Below are positions 17,948-25,143 of a stretch of 29,578 bases of DNA, piece after piece. Position numbers and translations under genes: made by a program. The notes under the pieces are model-generated. The model was not told the origin of the DNA, ran no database searches, and worked only from the letters and a program-made list of their open reading frames with translations. Within the stretch, counting starts at the first letter, position 1. Each line of letters starts with the position of its first letter. The stretch is from an uncultured Clostridia bacterium (GTDB taxonomy: Bacteria > Bacillota > Clostridia > TANB77 > CAG-508), in the NCBI GenBank assembly GCA_934121925.1, contig CAKOVK010000019.1, positions 1 to 29,578 of the forward strand, written 5' to 3'.

Positions 17948-18532
17948 ATTATCTTGTCCAATTGCTTTTTTTAAATAACCTTGCAAATAGAATGCTTTTA
18001 CATACATTATTAAAGAGAATATAGTTGTAAAAACAGCTAAGTAATATATATATGTATCAAATTGTGGTAGCATTGGTAAACTATACTCTGGGTGGCTTAG
18101 TAATGGACCATTCCAATATTGTACAAACAAAGAGCAAACAATTGCTATATAAAATAAAACAGTTGCAAGTTTGCCGTACCATTTACTAGACACAACCAAC
18201 TCTTTTCCATAAAGAAATGAAGCACCAGCAATCATAAAAAATTCTTTTAATAGAACAATTACAATTATCCATGTAGGTATTATTTTTTGTATTGTAAGGA
18301 CTGCAAGTAAAGTTATTTGAGTTGCTTTGTCAGCTAAAGGGTCCATCAATTTTCCAAAATCAGTTATATAGTTAAAGCGCCTTGCAATGTATCCGTCTAA
18401 TATATCTGTAATTCCAGAAACTGTAAGAACAATTATAGTTGCAATATAGTTGCCTTGAAGGGCAACTATAATAAGCATTGGAATAAGTAAAAAACGAATA
18501 ATTGTTAGGATATTTGGTACATGCTTAAACAT
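17930..18532 (-). CDS. pgsA: CDP-diacylglycerol-glycerol-3-phosphate 3-phosphatidyltransferase
   Basis: A 200-residue membrane enzyme that makes phosphatidylglycerol phosphate, the first step to phosphatidylglycerol and cardiolipin. The full CDP-alcohol phosphotransferase motif D-x2-DG-x2-AR-x8-G-x3-D-x3-D is present: Asp43, Asp46-Gly47, Ala50-Arg51, Gly60, Asp64 and Asp68. Several hydrophobic helices surround it. The N-terminal FKHVPNILTIIRFLLIP is typical of PgsA. An AGGAGG-like site precedes the ATG. It follows clpE on the same strand with a gap of only 14 bases and is probably cotranscribed with it. Confidence 0.94.
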   Translation of the reverse strand: MFKHVPNILTIIRFLLIPMLIIVALQGNYIATIIVLTVSGITDILDGYIARRFNYITDFGKLMDPLADKATQITLLAVLTIQKIIPTWIIVIVLLKEFFMIAGASFLYGKELVVSSKWYGKLATVLFYIAIVCSLFVQYWNGPLLSHPEYSLPMLPQFDTYIYYLAVFTTIFSLIMYVKAFYLQGYLKKAIGQDNKKTGA

Positions 18533-18546
18533 AAATCCTCCTAATA

Positions 18547-20838
18547 TTATTTTACATTAAACTTTAGACTTCCATTCTCTACATCAACTAAAATAGTTTG
18601 GAAAGGAATAACTTCAGATTTTAATATCATATCTGAAATTGGATCTTCAATATATCTTTGAATTGCACGTCTTAAAGGCCTTGCTCCATATTTTAAATCA
18701 GTTCCCTTTTCTAAAATATAGTTTTTAGCATCTATAGAAACTTCTAATTTTATATCCTTATTATCTAAAGCTTTAGAAGTTAAGTTTAATAGTAAATCTA
18801 CAATTTGCAATAGTTGTTCTTTTGTTAAGCTATCGAAAACTACAATTTCATCTACCCTGTTTAAAAATTCTGGTCTAAATACATCTTTTAATGCACTTTC
18901 TATTTTACTTTTATCCATTGTTTGTTTTCCAAACCCAATAGAATTATTATTTAAATTAGAACCAGCATTAGAGGTCATTATAATTATAGTATTTTCAAAA
19001 TTAACTGTATTTCCTTGACTGTCTGTTAACTTTCCATCATCTAATATTTGTAAAAGAAGGTTAAAAACATCTGGATGAGCTTTTTCTATTTCATCTAGTA
19101 ATATTATTGAATAAGGTTTCCTCTTAACTTTCTCTGTTAATTGACCTGCATCATCATAACCAACATACCCAGGAGGAGAACCAATTAACTTAGAAGTAGA
19201 ATGACTTTCCATATATTCAGACATATCTACTCTTATAATTGAATCTTCGCTACCAAACATTTCGTATGCTAATGTTTTGGCAAGTTCTGTTTTTCCAACA
19301 CCTGTAGGTCCAACGAATATAAATGATGGTGGCCTTTTTGAACTTTGAAGTCCAGCTCTATTTCTTCTAATAGCTCGTGAAACTGCTTCAACAGCGGCAT
19401 CTTGACCTATAATTCTATTATGCAAATTCTTTTCTAAATTTAACAATTTAACAGTTTCAGCCTCAGTAATTTTTTTAACAGGTATCTTGGTAGAATGTTC
19501 AATTACTTCTGCAACATCATTTAAGGTTAAACTTGTTAATTCTAATTTTTTATTTAATTCATCCATTTTTTCTAATATATTGCATTCTTCAGTTTTTAAA
19601 TCTGCTGCTTTTTGATAATCTTCTATAGAATCAGATTCAACAGCTTCTTCTTTTTCCTCTTGAATTTTAGCGAGTCTATTTTTTAATATTTCTAATTCGT
19701 ATAATTCTTTATTGTCTAAATTGATTTTAGAACAAGCTTCATCTAAGATATCTATTGCTTTATCTGGTAAAAATCTATCATGGATATATTTTTCTGACAT
19801 TTTAACAGTTTGAGCAATTACATCATTAGAAATTCTAACTTTATGAAAATCCTCATAATATTTTTTTATACCCTTTAAAATTTCTATTGTATCTTCTACT
19901 GTTGGCTCTTCAACAAGTACAGGTTGGAATCTTCTTTCTAAAGCAGAATCTTTTTCTATGTATTTTCTATATTCTTTTAAAGTTGTAGTACCTATAAGCT
20001 GAATTTCACCATTAGAAAGAGAAGGCTTTAAAATATTTGCAGCATTCATTGAATGCTCAGCATCTCCAGCCCCAATTATATTATGAATTTCATCTATTAC
20101 TAAAATTATATTACCAGCCTGTTTACATTCATCTATTAGAGATTTCATCCTTCCTTCAAACTGTCCTCTAAACTGTGTACCAGCAATTACAGCAGTCATA
20201 TCTAAAAGATAAACTTCCTTGTTTAATAATTTTGCAGGTACTTGGCTATTAGCAATTTTTATTGCTAAACCTTGAGCAATAGCAGTCTTTCCAACTCCAG
20301 GCTCACCAATTAAACAAGGGTTATTTTTAGAACGCCTATTTAAAATTTGAATAACTCTTTCTATTTCTTTATCACGACCAATAACAATATCTAATTCGTT
20401 TTTTCTAGCCTTGTTAGTTAAATTTGTACCATATATGTCTAAAAAGCTTTTCTTTTTTTCTTTAGGTCTTTTTTCTGTTTTTACTCTTTTCTTATCTGTA
20501 GAGTCATTAGCTTCTTTAGAAATTTCATTTGAATTCTTATCATTAAACATATTTGAGAAAATTGAACCTAAAGAAATACCTTCTCCTTCACCAGATTCGT
20601 TAGACAATTCATCAATATTAAAGTTTTCAGAAATATCATCAAAAATATTTTCAAATTGCTTAGACATATCATTTAATTCGTCTTCTGAAAGATTAGCTTG
20701 TTTTGCCAAAATTTCTAAAGGATTAATGCCTTTTTCTTTTGCACAATTATAACAAAGCCCTTCTACAGAGCTTTTATCACCATCAATTTTTTTTGTAAAA
20801 ATTACAGCCATATTTTTATGGCAATTTGAACATAACAT
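18547..20838 (-). CDS. clpE: ClpE-type ATP-dependent unfoldase with N-terminal zinc finger
   Basis: A 763-residue Hsp100 protein that unfolds proteins for ClpP. The N-terminus has two CxxC pairs (Cys3/Cys6, Cys29/Cys32), the zinc finger that marks ClpE and replaces the usual ClpC N-domain. An acidic linker follows, then AAA-1 with GEPGVGKTAIAQ and DEIHN, a UVR-like segment (DYQKAADLKTEEC), then AAA-2 with GPTGVGKTELAK and DEIEK. The IGFG in AAA-2 is the ClpP-docking loop motif. The real start is the MLCSNCHKN methionine, with AGGAG 7 bases upstream; an in-frame extension to 20970 is hydrophobic and has no ribosome site. I saw no CtsR operator in the leader. Confidence 0.92.
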   Translation of the reverse strand: MLCSNCHKNMAVIFTKKIDGDKSSVEGLCYNCAKEKGINPLEILAKQANLSEDELNDMSKQFENIFDDISENFNIDELSNESGEGEGISLGSIFSNMFNDKNSNEISKEANDSTDKKRVKTEKRPKEKKKSFLDIYGTNLTNKARKNELDIVIGRDKEIERVIQILNRRSKNNPCLIGEPGVGKTAIAQGLAIKIANSQVPAKLLNKEVYLLDMTAVIAGTQFRGQFEGRMKSLIDECKQAGNIILVIDEIHNIIGAGDAEHSMNAANILKPSLSNGEIQLIGTTTLKEYRKYIEKDSALERRFQPVLVEEPTVEDTIEILKGIKKYYEDFHKVRISNDVIAQTVKMSEKYIHDRFLPDKAIDILDEACSKINLDNKELYELEILKNRLAKIQEEKEEAVESDSIEDYQKAADLKTEECNILEKMDELNKKLELTSLTLNDVAEVIEHSTKIPVKKITEAETVKLLNLEKNLHNRIIGQDAAVEAVSRAIRRNRAGLQSSKRPPSFIFVGPTGVGKTELAKTLAYEMFGSEDSIIRVDMSEYMESHSTSKLIGSPPGYVGYDDAGQLTEKVKRKPYSIILLDEIEKAHPDVFNLLLQILDDGKLTDSQGNTVNFENTIIIMTSNAGSNLNNNSIGFGKQTMDKSKIESALKDVFRPEFLNRVDEIVVFDSLTKEQLLQIVDLLLNLTSKALDNKDIKLEVSIDAKNYILEKGTDLKYGARPLRRAIQRYIEDPISDMILKSEVIPFQTILVDVENGSLKFNVK

Positions 20839-20874
20839 ATTTTTCTCCTGCTTTCTAATATAAGTATATCTATT

Positions 20875-20903
20875 ATAATACATTAAAAATCCTTTACAGT
20901 CAA
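20875..20903 (-). promoter_or_regulatory. clpE-pgsA promoter
   Basis: On the minus strand, TTGACT (898-903 of this kilobase, 20898-20903), a 17-base spacer and TATTAT (20875-20880). A TATAAT three bases further downstream is a possible alternative -10. Confidence 0.6.
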
Positions 20904-20920
20904 GAAAGCATAATAAAAAG

Positions 20921-20949
20921 TTGAATAAATTAAATGCAAATGTTATAAT
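20921..20949 (+). promoter_or_regulatory. promoter of the anchored protein gene at 20971
   Basis: TTGAAT (20921-20926), a 17-base spacer and TATAAT (20944-20949), divergent from the clpE promoter. Confidence 0.75.
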
Positions 20950-20970
20950 AAAAAAATAAAGGAGATACAA

Positions 20971-21795
20971 ATGTCAAAATTAAAATATATTTTTCAAGAA
21001 AAAAAGATGCTAATAATAATTATATCTATAATATTAATTTGTAGCATTGCAATTGCTTTTGGAGTCTATGCACAAATTACTAATAAAGGAAGTATAAAAA
21101 AAGATAGTGAAAATGAAAATACAAATTATGAAGAGCTAAAAAGTAATTTCCAAGAAATATTTACAGATTCTATAAATAAAGAAACAACTGCTAATGCAGA
21201 AATTAACTATGATGAGCTATTATACTTAAAATACAATATTAAAGAAGAAAAAGTAGGAAAATATAATGTTACAGCTAAAATACCTGGATTTAAAGAAGAT
21301 ACTGAAACCTTAAAGAAAATAAATCAAGAAATATATGATGTGTTTGCAAGAGAAATCTTAAAAATTGCTGCAGATAGTTCAACAAATTCAACATTTAATT
21401 TAGACTATGTTGGATATGTAAATAATAATATTATTTCTTTAGTCATAATGTGCAAATATAAAAAAGGAGCAAATGCTCAAAGAAGAATTGTTCAGACATA
21501 TAATTATGATATAGAAAATGATAGATTATTAACTATAGAAGACCTTATACAATATAAAAACCTTGAAAAGAAAAATGTGCAAGAAAAAATAAATAAAACC
21601 ATAAAAGATGAAAATAGTAAAAGTAAAACAATAATAGAACAAGGATTTAATGTTTATGTAAGAGATGAAAATTCCGAAATTTACGAAGTAGAAAAAACAC
21701 CGAATTTCTTTTTAGGAAAAAATAATTATCTATATTTAGTCTATGCATATGGAAATACTAATTATACAGATGTGATTGATTTAGTAATTTTTTAA
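20971..21795 (+). CDS. membrane-anchored protein, DUF3298/DUF4163-like
   Basis: A 274-residue protein with one N-terminal membrane helix (MLIIIISIILICSIAIAFGVYA) and an external domain. The stretches KYNVTAKIPGF, INQEIYDVFAREI, RRIVQTYNYDIENDRLLTIEDLI and TPNFFLGKNNYLYLVYAYG resemble the paired DUF4163/DUF3298 domains found in RsiV- and PdaC-like proteins, which in some cases bind or modify cell-wall glycans. The match is by pattern only. AGGAGA precedes the ATG. It is divergent from clpE and convergent with htrA. The function is unknown. Confidence 0.6.
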   Translation: MSKLKYIFQEKKMLIIIISIILICSIAIAFGVYAQITNKGSIKKDSENENTNYEELKSNFQEIFTDSINKETTANAEINYDELLYLKYNIKEEKVGKYNVTAKIPGFKEDTETLKKINQEIYDVFAREILKIAADSSTNSTFNLDYVGYVNNNIISLVIMCKYKKGANAQRRIVQTYNYDIENDRLLTIEDLIQYKNLEKKNVQEKINKTIKDENSKSKTIIEQGFNVYVRDENSEIYEVEKTPNFFLGKNNYLYLVYAYGNTNYTDVIDLVIF

Positions 21796-21803
21796 ACAAA
21801 CCA

Positions 21804-21863
21804 AACGAATGGGGACAGACCTCTTTTGTCTATTTTAGACAAAAGAGGTCTGTCCCATTCGTT
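21804..21863. terminator. long palindrome GGGGACAGACC between convergent genes
   Basis: The arms 21804-21832 and 21836-21863 are complementary along about 28 bp, with one bulged G and a 3-base loop. It lies between the ends of two convergent genes, so it probably ends both transcripts. There is no T run. The GGGGACAGACC core resembles REP-type palindromes seen in many genomes, some of them linked to REP-associated (RAYT) transposases; no such transposase is in this window. Confidence 0.7.
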
Positions 21864-21871
21864 CGAGAGAT

Positions 21872-23077
21872 TTATGGTGTTTCACCTAAAGTTATCTCTA
21901 CTTTCTTTGTTTCGCCACCTCTATATAATGTTAAAGTTACCTTATCTCCGATATTTTTTTGTTCTTTAATTTTATTAAGTTCATTCATACTACTAATTTC
22001 TGTTCCATCAATTTCAGTTATAACATCACCTGTTTTTATATCTGAATTAAAAGCTGGACTATTTGATTGAATTTGTTTTACATATACGCCAACTGGAAGA
22101 TTATAATATTCAGCTGTTCTTTTATCTAAATCTATACCAGATACACCTATATATGGTCTTATAACTTTTCCATTTTTTATTAAATCGTTATAAATATTTA
22201 AAGTATCATTTATAGGAATTGCAAATCCCATTCCTTCTATACCAGTACCAGATAGCTTAAGAGTGTTTATACCAATAACCTTACCTTCAGAATTAATTAA
22301 AGCACCACCACTGTTACCTGCATTTATTGCAGCATCTGTTTGAATTAAAGTAAAAGTATTTCCATCTGAACTTTCCACAGTTCTGTTTACAGCACTTACG
22401 ATTCCAGATGTAACACTACTTTGCATACCTAAAGGATTACCAATTGCCATTGCAAATTCTCCGATTTTAACAGAAGCAGAATCGGCAAGTTCAACAGGAG
22501 TTAAGCCATCTTTATCTATTTTTATGACAGCTAAATCTGTTTTTTCATCTGTACCAATTATCTTTGCTTCATAAGGGGTTGTATCATTATATAAATATAC
22601 ATATACTTTTGCAGCTTCAGAAACTTCATAATAAATAGAAGAATCAGAAGAATTTATAATATGATTATTAGTTAAAATATATCCATCGGAACTCATGATA
22701 ATACCAGATCCTTCTGCAGATGCTTGTTGTGATAATCCTTGAATAAAATTAGACTTTACTGTGTATTCTACAGTGATTCCGACAATGGATGGAAGAACTT
22801 TATTTGCTGCATAGATTGCAGTGTCAGAATAATTGTTAAGAGAAACAAAATCTACTGTGCCAGAATTTGAAGTTTCTACTGAACTAGAAGTATTTGTACT
22901 AACTGAATTATTATTTTCTAATGCTTTTCGAATATTAGGAACACCAAATGCTATACTAATAACCAAAGATGCTCCCAAAACACCAGATAGAAAAGGAACG
23001 AAGAAACTTGATTTTGCATTACTTTTCTTAGAAGAATTTAAGTCAAAGTTTTTATAAAAATCTTTATCATCATCCAT
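21872..23077 (-). CDS. htrA: HtrA/DegP-like serine protease
   Basis: A 401-residue membrane-anchored protease for damaged or misfolded envelope proteins. A cytoplasmic N-terminus of about 25 residues is followed by one membrane helix (about 26-46), a trypsin-like domain and one PDZ domain (about 300-395). The catalytic triad is visible: His139 in LTNNHI, Asp181 in KTDLAVIKI and Ser256 in NAGNSGGAL. The PDZ core GVYVKQIQSNSPAFNSDIKTGDVITEIDG is standard. AGGAGG lies 9 bases before the ATG. It is a single-gene unit. Confidence 0.95.
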   Translation of the reverse strand: MDDDKDFYKNFDLNSSKKSNAKSSFFVPFLSGVLGASLVISIAFGVPNIRKALENNNSVSTNTSSSVETSNSGTVDFVSLNNYSDTAIYAANKVLPSIVGITVEYTVKSNFIQGLSQQASAEGSGIIMSSDGYILTNNHIINSSDSSIYYEVSEAAKVYVYLYNDTTPYEAKIIGTDEKTDLAVIKIDKDGLTPVELADSASVKIGEFAMAIGNPLGMQSSVTSGIVSAVNRTVESSDGNTFTLIQTDAAINAGNSGGALINSEGKVIGINTLKLSGTGIEGMGFAIPINDTLNIYNDLIKNGKVIRPYIGVSGIDLDKRTAEYYNLPVGVYVKQIQSNSPAFNSDIKTGDVITEIDGTEISSMNELNKIKEQKNIGDKVTLTLYRGGETKKVEITLGETP

Positions 23078-23227
23078 AAAATTACCTCCTAAAATATCAT
23101 AATATAATAATAACCTAAACTAAAAATATAATACAAGATATACATTAAAAAAACCTGAAAAATTATTAATATGAATTGTAATTTGTATGAGTAAATTGTT
23201 TTCTGAAAAATTAAAATATTAAAAATG
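23078..23227. other. htrA upstream region
   Basis: A very AT-rich stretch that must hold the htrA promoter on the minus strand, though I cannot choose one with confidence. GAATTGTAATTTG at about 23173-23185 resembles the left palindrome of the modular repeat (compare 12591-12604). Confidence 0.35.
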
Positions 23228-23372
23228 GAAAAAACGTTGCGAATGGATTGAGCTTGAGGTAGAAATTGTTCTTCTATATGAGTAGGGAATCTCGTTTTTA
23301 ATGAGGGCGCTGCGAAGAGAGAAGATTTACAATTTCTACGAAAGCGACATGACCGAGCAATTTTTGGAATTT
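23228..23372 (+). ncRNA. candidate structured RNA, possibly raiA-type
   Basis: This stretch is more GC-balanced than its surroundings and folds well. An outer stem pairs GTTGC (23236-23240) plus flanking A bases with GCAAT (23357-23361) plus T bases. A perfect 11-bp stem pairs GTAGAAATTGT (23259-23269) with ACAATTTCTAC (23329-23339), continued by TCTTC/GAAGA. A hairpin CTCGT/ATGAG (291-305) lies within. Single-stranded purine-rich segments between stems look conserved rather than random. No reading frame fits. Size, multi-stem shape and clostridial host suggest the raiA-type RNA family, but I name it from memory only. A T-rich 3' end favours the plus strand. Confidence 0.5.
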
Positions 23373-23388
23373 TTTATATTTTAATTTT

Positions 23389-23623
23389 TGTTAGATTAAT
23401 TATATAAGATAACATATTAATTTTAAAAACAATGGTCTCCAAGCTCACGGGTATTTCCCGCCTCAAAGGGCTGTCGACGCATTGTTTGTAAAAATTAATA
23501 GTGTTATCTTTGAACAAATTAATGAAAAATAAATTTTTCATTAATCCGACAAAAAATGAAACAGTTTAAATTTATAACCCGTTTAACATAGAGCAAATAA
23601 AAAGTTAGGCAAATTCCAATTTG
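23389..23623. repeat. large hairpin repeat, copy 1
   Basis: A stem of about 28 bp with two bulges pairs 23407-23434 with 23480-23510. Its tip (about 23435-23479) is GC-rich and itself folded: AGCTC/GGGCT around CGGG/CCCG. Next comes a hairpin ATTAATGAAAAA/TTTTTCATTAAT (about 23518-23544), then AACCCGTTTAAC, then the terminal palindrome CAAATTCCAATTTG (23610-23623). The part 23481-23623 recurs inverted at 29436-29578 with 133 of 143 positions identical, the first 73 without change. Confidence 0.85.
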
Positions 23624-23636
23624 CCTTAAAATTATA

Positions 23637-23665
23637 TTGAAATAAATTTCTACATATAATATAAT
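23637..23665 (+). promoter_or_regulatory. promoter of the pilin-like gene
   Basis: TTGAAA (23637-23642), a 17-base spacer and TATAAT (23660-23665), 13 bases after the end of the hairpin repeat. Confidence 0.7.
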
Positions 23666-23691
23666 AAAAACAATTTGAGGGAGTTGAAAAT

Positions 23692-24126
23692 ATGAATTTG
23701 AATAATGAAAAAGCAATTACGATAATAGCATTAATAATAACAATGATAATAATGCTAATATTGGTAGGCGTAGGATTACACTTTGGAAATGAAGCACTAG
23801 ATAAAGCAAAGCTTGAAGACATAAAAACAGATATGAGCTCTATAAAAACAAAAGCAAAGATAGTTGCAGAAAAATATAATTTCAAAGATATAGAGAATTT
23901 AATAGGAAGTGAAATTACAGACGAAGAAGCTCAAAAATTGGGAATAGAAAATAGTAGTGAAATACGTAAATGGAGTAGTAACGACCTGAGTGAACAAGGA
24001 CTATCTACAATAGATGGAGATATATATGTGGTGAAATACAACCTAGAAGATCCAAACAATTGTGAAGTTTATTATTCAGCCGGGTATAATGGAAAATATA
24101 GTTTGACAGAGTTAGAAGCTATTTAA
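23692..24126 (+). CDS. type IV pilin-like protein
   Basis: A 144-residue small exported protein. The N-terminus (NNEKAITIIALIITMIIMLILVGVGL) has the short charged leader and long hydrophobic helix of clostridial prepilin-like proteins (usually KGITLIALVITI). The helix is followed by a charged stretch and a small C-terminal domain with one Cys. Two features are unusual: the residue before the cleavage site is Ala instead of Gly, and the usual Glu at mature position 5 is absent. A GGGAG site precedes the ATG. No other pilus genes are nearby. It may be a pseudopilin or just a membrane-anchored protein. rnhB follows 13 bases later and may be cotranscribed. Confidence 0.65.
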   Translation: MNLNNEKAITIIALIITMIIMLILVGVGLHFGNEALDKAKLEDIKTDMSSIKTKAKIVAEKYNFKDIENLIGSEITDEEAQKLGIENSSEIRKWSSNDLSEQGLSTIDGDIYVVKYNLEDPNNCEVYYSAGYNGKYSLTELEAI

Positions 24127-24139
24127 TAAGGGAAGAATT

Positions 24140-24766
24140 ATGAAGGAAAAAGAGATAGAAAGATTAAATAAATTAAAAGAATTTGAAAATAAACTATATA
24201 AAGAAGGATTAAGATATATAGCGGGTATAGATGAAGCGGGAAGAGGACCTTTAGCAGGACCCGTTGTGATAGGATGCGTAATAATGCCACAAGATTCATT
24301 TATAGAGTATGTAAATGATTCTAAAAAAGTATCTGAAACCAAGAGAGAAATGTTATATGATAAAATAAAAAATGAAGCTATAGCATGGAGCACAGGAATT
24401 GTATGGCAAGATGAAATAGATGAAATAAATATATTAAATGCAACAAAAAAAGCCTTAACAATGGCAATAGATAATTTAAAGGTAAAGCCAGACAAAATAA
24501 TAGTAGATGCATTAGATAAAATAGAAACAAGAGGAATTCCCTATATATCTGTTATAAAGGGGGACGCAAAAATTTACAGTATATCAGCAGCTTCGATTAT
24601 TGCAAAAGTAACAAGGGATAGAATAATGAGAGAATATGATGAAATATATCCAGAGTATGGATTTTCAGGACATAAAGGATATGGAACAGCAAAACATATT
24701 CAAGCAATAAAAGAACATGGAATATGTCCATTACACAGAAAAAGTTTTGTAAAGAATTTTATATAA
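24140..24766 (+). CDS. rnhB: ribonuclease HII
   Basis: A 208-residue enzyme that removes ribonucleotides and RNA from RNA-DNA duplexes. The N-terminal catalytic motif IAGIDEAGRGPLAGPVV carries Asp31 and Glu32. Further signatures are NDSKKVSE, the Asp in KIIVDALD, SIIAKVTRDR and GFSGHKGYGTAKH. Length is normal for the family. The ribosome site is weak (GGGAAG). The gene ends just before a hairpin and the foreign-looking minus-strand gene. Confidence 0.95.
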   Translation: MKEKEIERLNKLKEFENKLYKEGLRYIAGIDEAGRGPLAGPVVIGCVIMPQDSFIEYVNDSKKVSETKREMLYDKIKNEAIAWSTGIVWQDEIDEINILNATKKALTMAIDNLKVKPDKIIVDALDKIETRGIPYISVIKGDAKIYSISAASIIAKVTRDRIMREYDEIYPEYGFSGHKGYGTAKHIQAIKEHGICPLHRKSFVKNFI

Positions 24767-24793
24767 AGATAAAATAATATATAAAAGGGAAAT

Positions 24794-24819
24794 GGCGCAG
24801 TTGGAAGACCAACTACGCC
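24794..24819. terminator. hairpin between rnhB and the small GC-rich gene
   Basis: The stem GGCGCAGTTGG/CCAACTACGCC (one mismatch) with loop AAGA lies between two convergent genes. It has no strong T run on the plus side; on the minus strand a T-rich stretch follows. Confidence 0.55.
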
Positions 24820-24827
24820 AAAATGTG

Positions 24828-25064
24828 TTATTTGCAGTCCCAACCAGCTGCGCATTCCGCGCGTTCTTCTGGACTCATTGAGAGGTCTATATAACTTGCA
24901 GCACAGGTTTCGACTATGCCATAGATTGCTCTGCGGTCCTGAACAGACGGGAAGGAAAGGATAGAGAGTACACAAGCATCTATCAATGCCTGATAATCCT
25001 CTAAAGTCTTACACTCAGTAAGCCGGTTCCTTAAATCTTCAATAGTAATGGTAATGTCACACAT
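24828..25064 (-). CDS. small cysteine-rich protein of unknown function, foreign base composition
   Basis: A 78-residue protein that I do not recognise. It begins MCDITITIEDLRNRLTECK and ends CAAGWDCK, with six Cys residues, and is mainly helical by eye. It is much richer in GC than all neighbours and uses codons rare in this window (CGC, GCG, CCG, CTC), so it was probably acquired recently. It has its own promoter and a GGGTG site before the ATG. It contains the only in-frame CGG in the window that reads as arginine (codon 14). Skipping that C would give an early stop 8 codons later. No mobile-element genes adjoin it. Confidence 0.7.
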   Translation of the reverse strand: MCDITITIEDLRNRLTECKTLEDYQALIDACVLSILSFPSVQDRRAIYGIVETCAASYIDLSMSPEERAECAAGWDCK

Positions 25065-25097
25065 TTTTAACACCCTTTCAAAAAAATTTGTAATAAT

Positions 25098-25126
25098 ATT
25101 ATAACACATTTTACATAAAAAATCAA
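25098..25126 (-). promoter_or_regulatory. promoter of the small GC-rich gene
   Basis: On the minus strand, TTGATT (25121-25126), a 17-base spacer and TATAAT (25098-25103). The -35 lies only a few bases from the pdp ribosome site, so the two divergent genes share this spacer. Confidence 0.65.
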
Positions 25127-25143
25127 ATTTAGGAGGTCGTTTT

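Noticed and set aside
20839..20970. CtsR operator before clpE
   Set aside because: No tandem GGTCAAA heptads are present; only a single TTGACT, which is better read as the -35.
23389..23623. Integron attC site: GTTAGAT, GTTTAAC and GTTAGGC match the attC core consensus, and the GCCTCAAAGGGCTGTCGACG tip faintly recalls a Vibrio VCR
   Set aside because: The order and spacing of the cores do not fit an attC fold, there is no integrase, and 7-base degenerate matches are expected by chance in AT-rich DNA.
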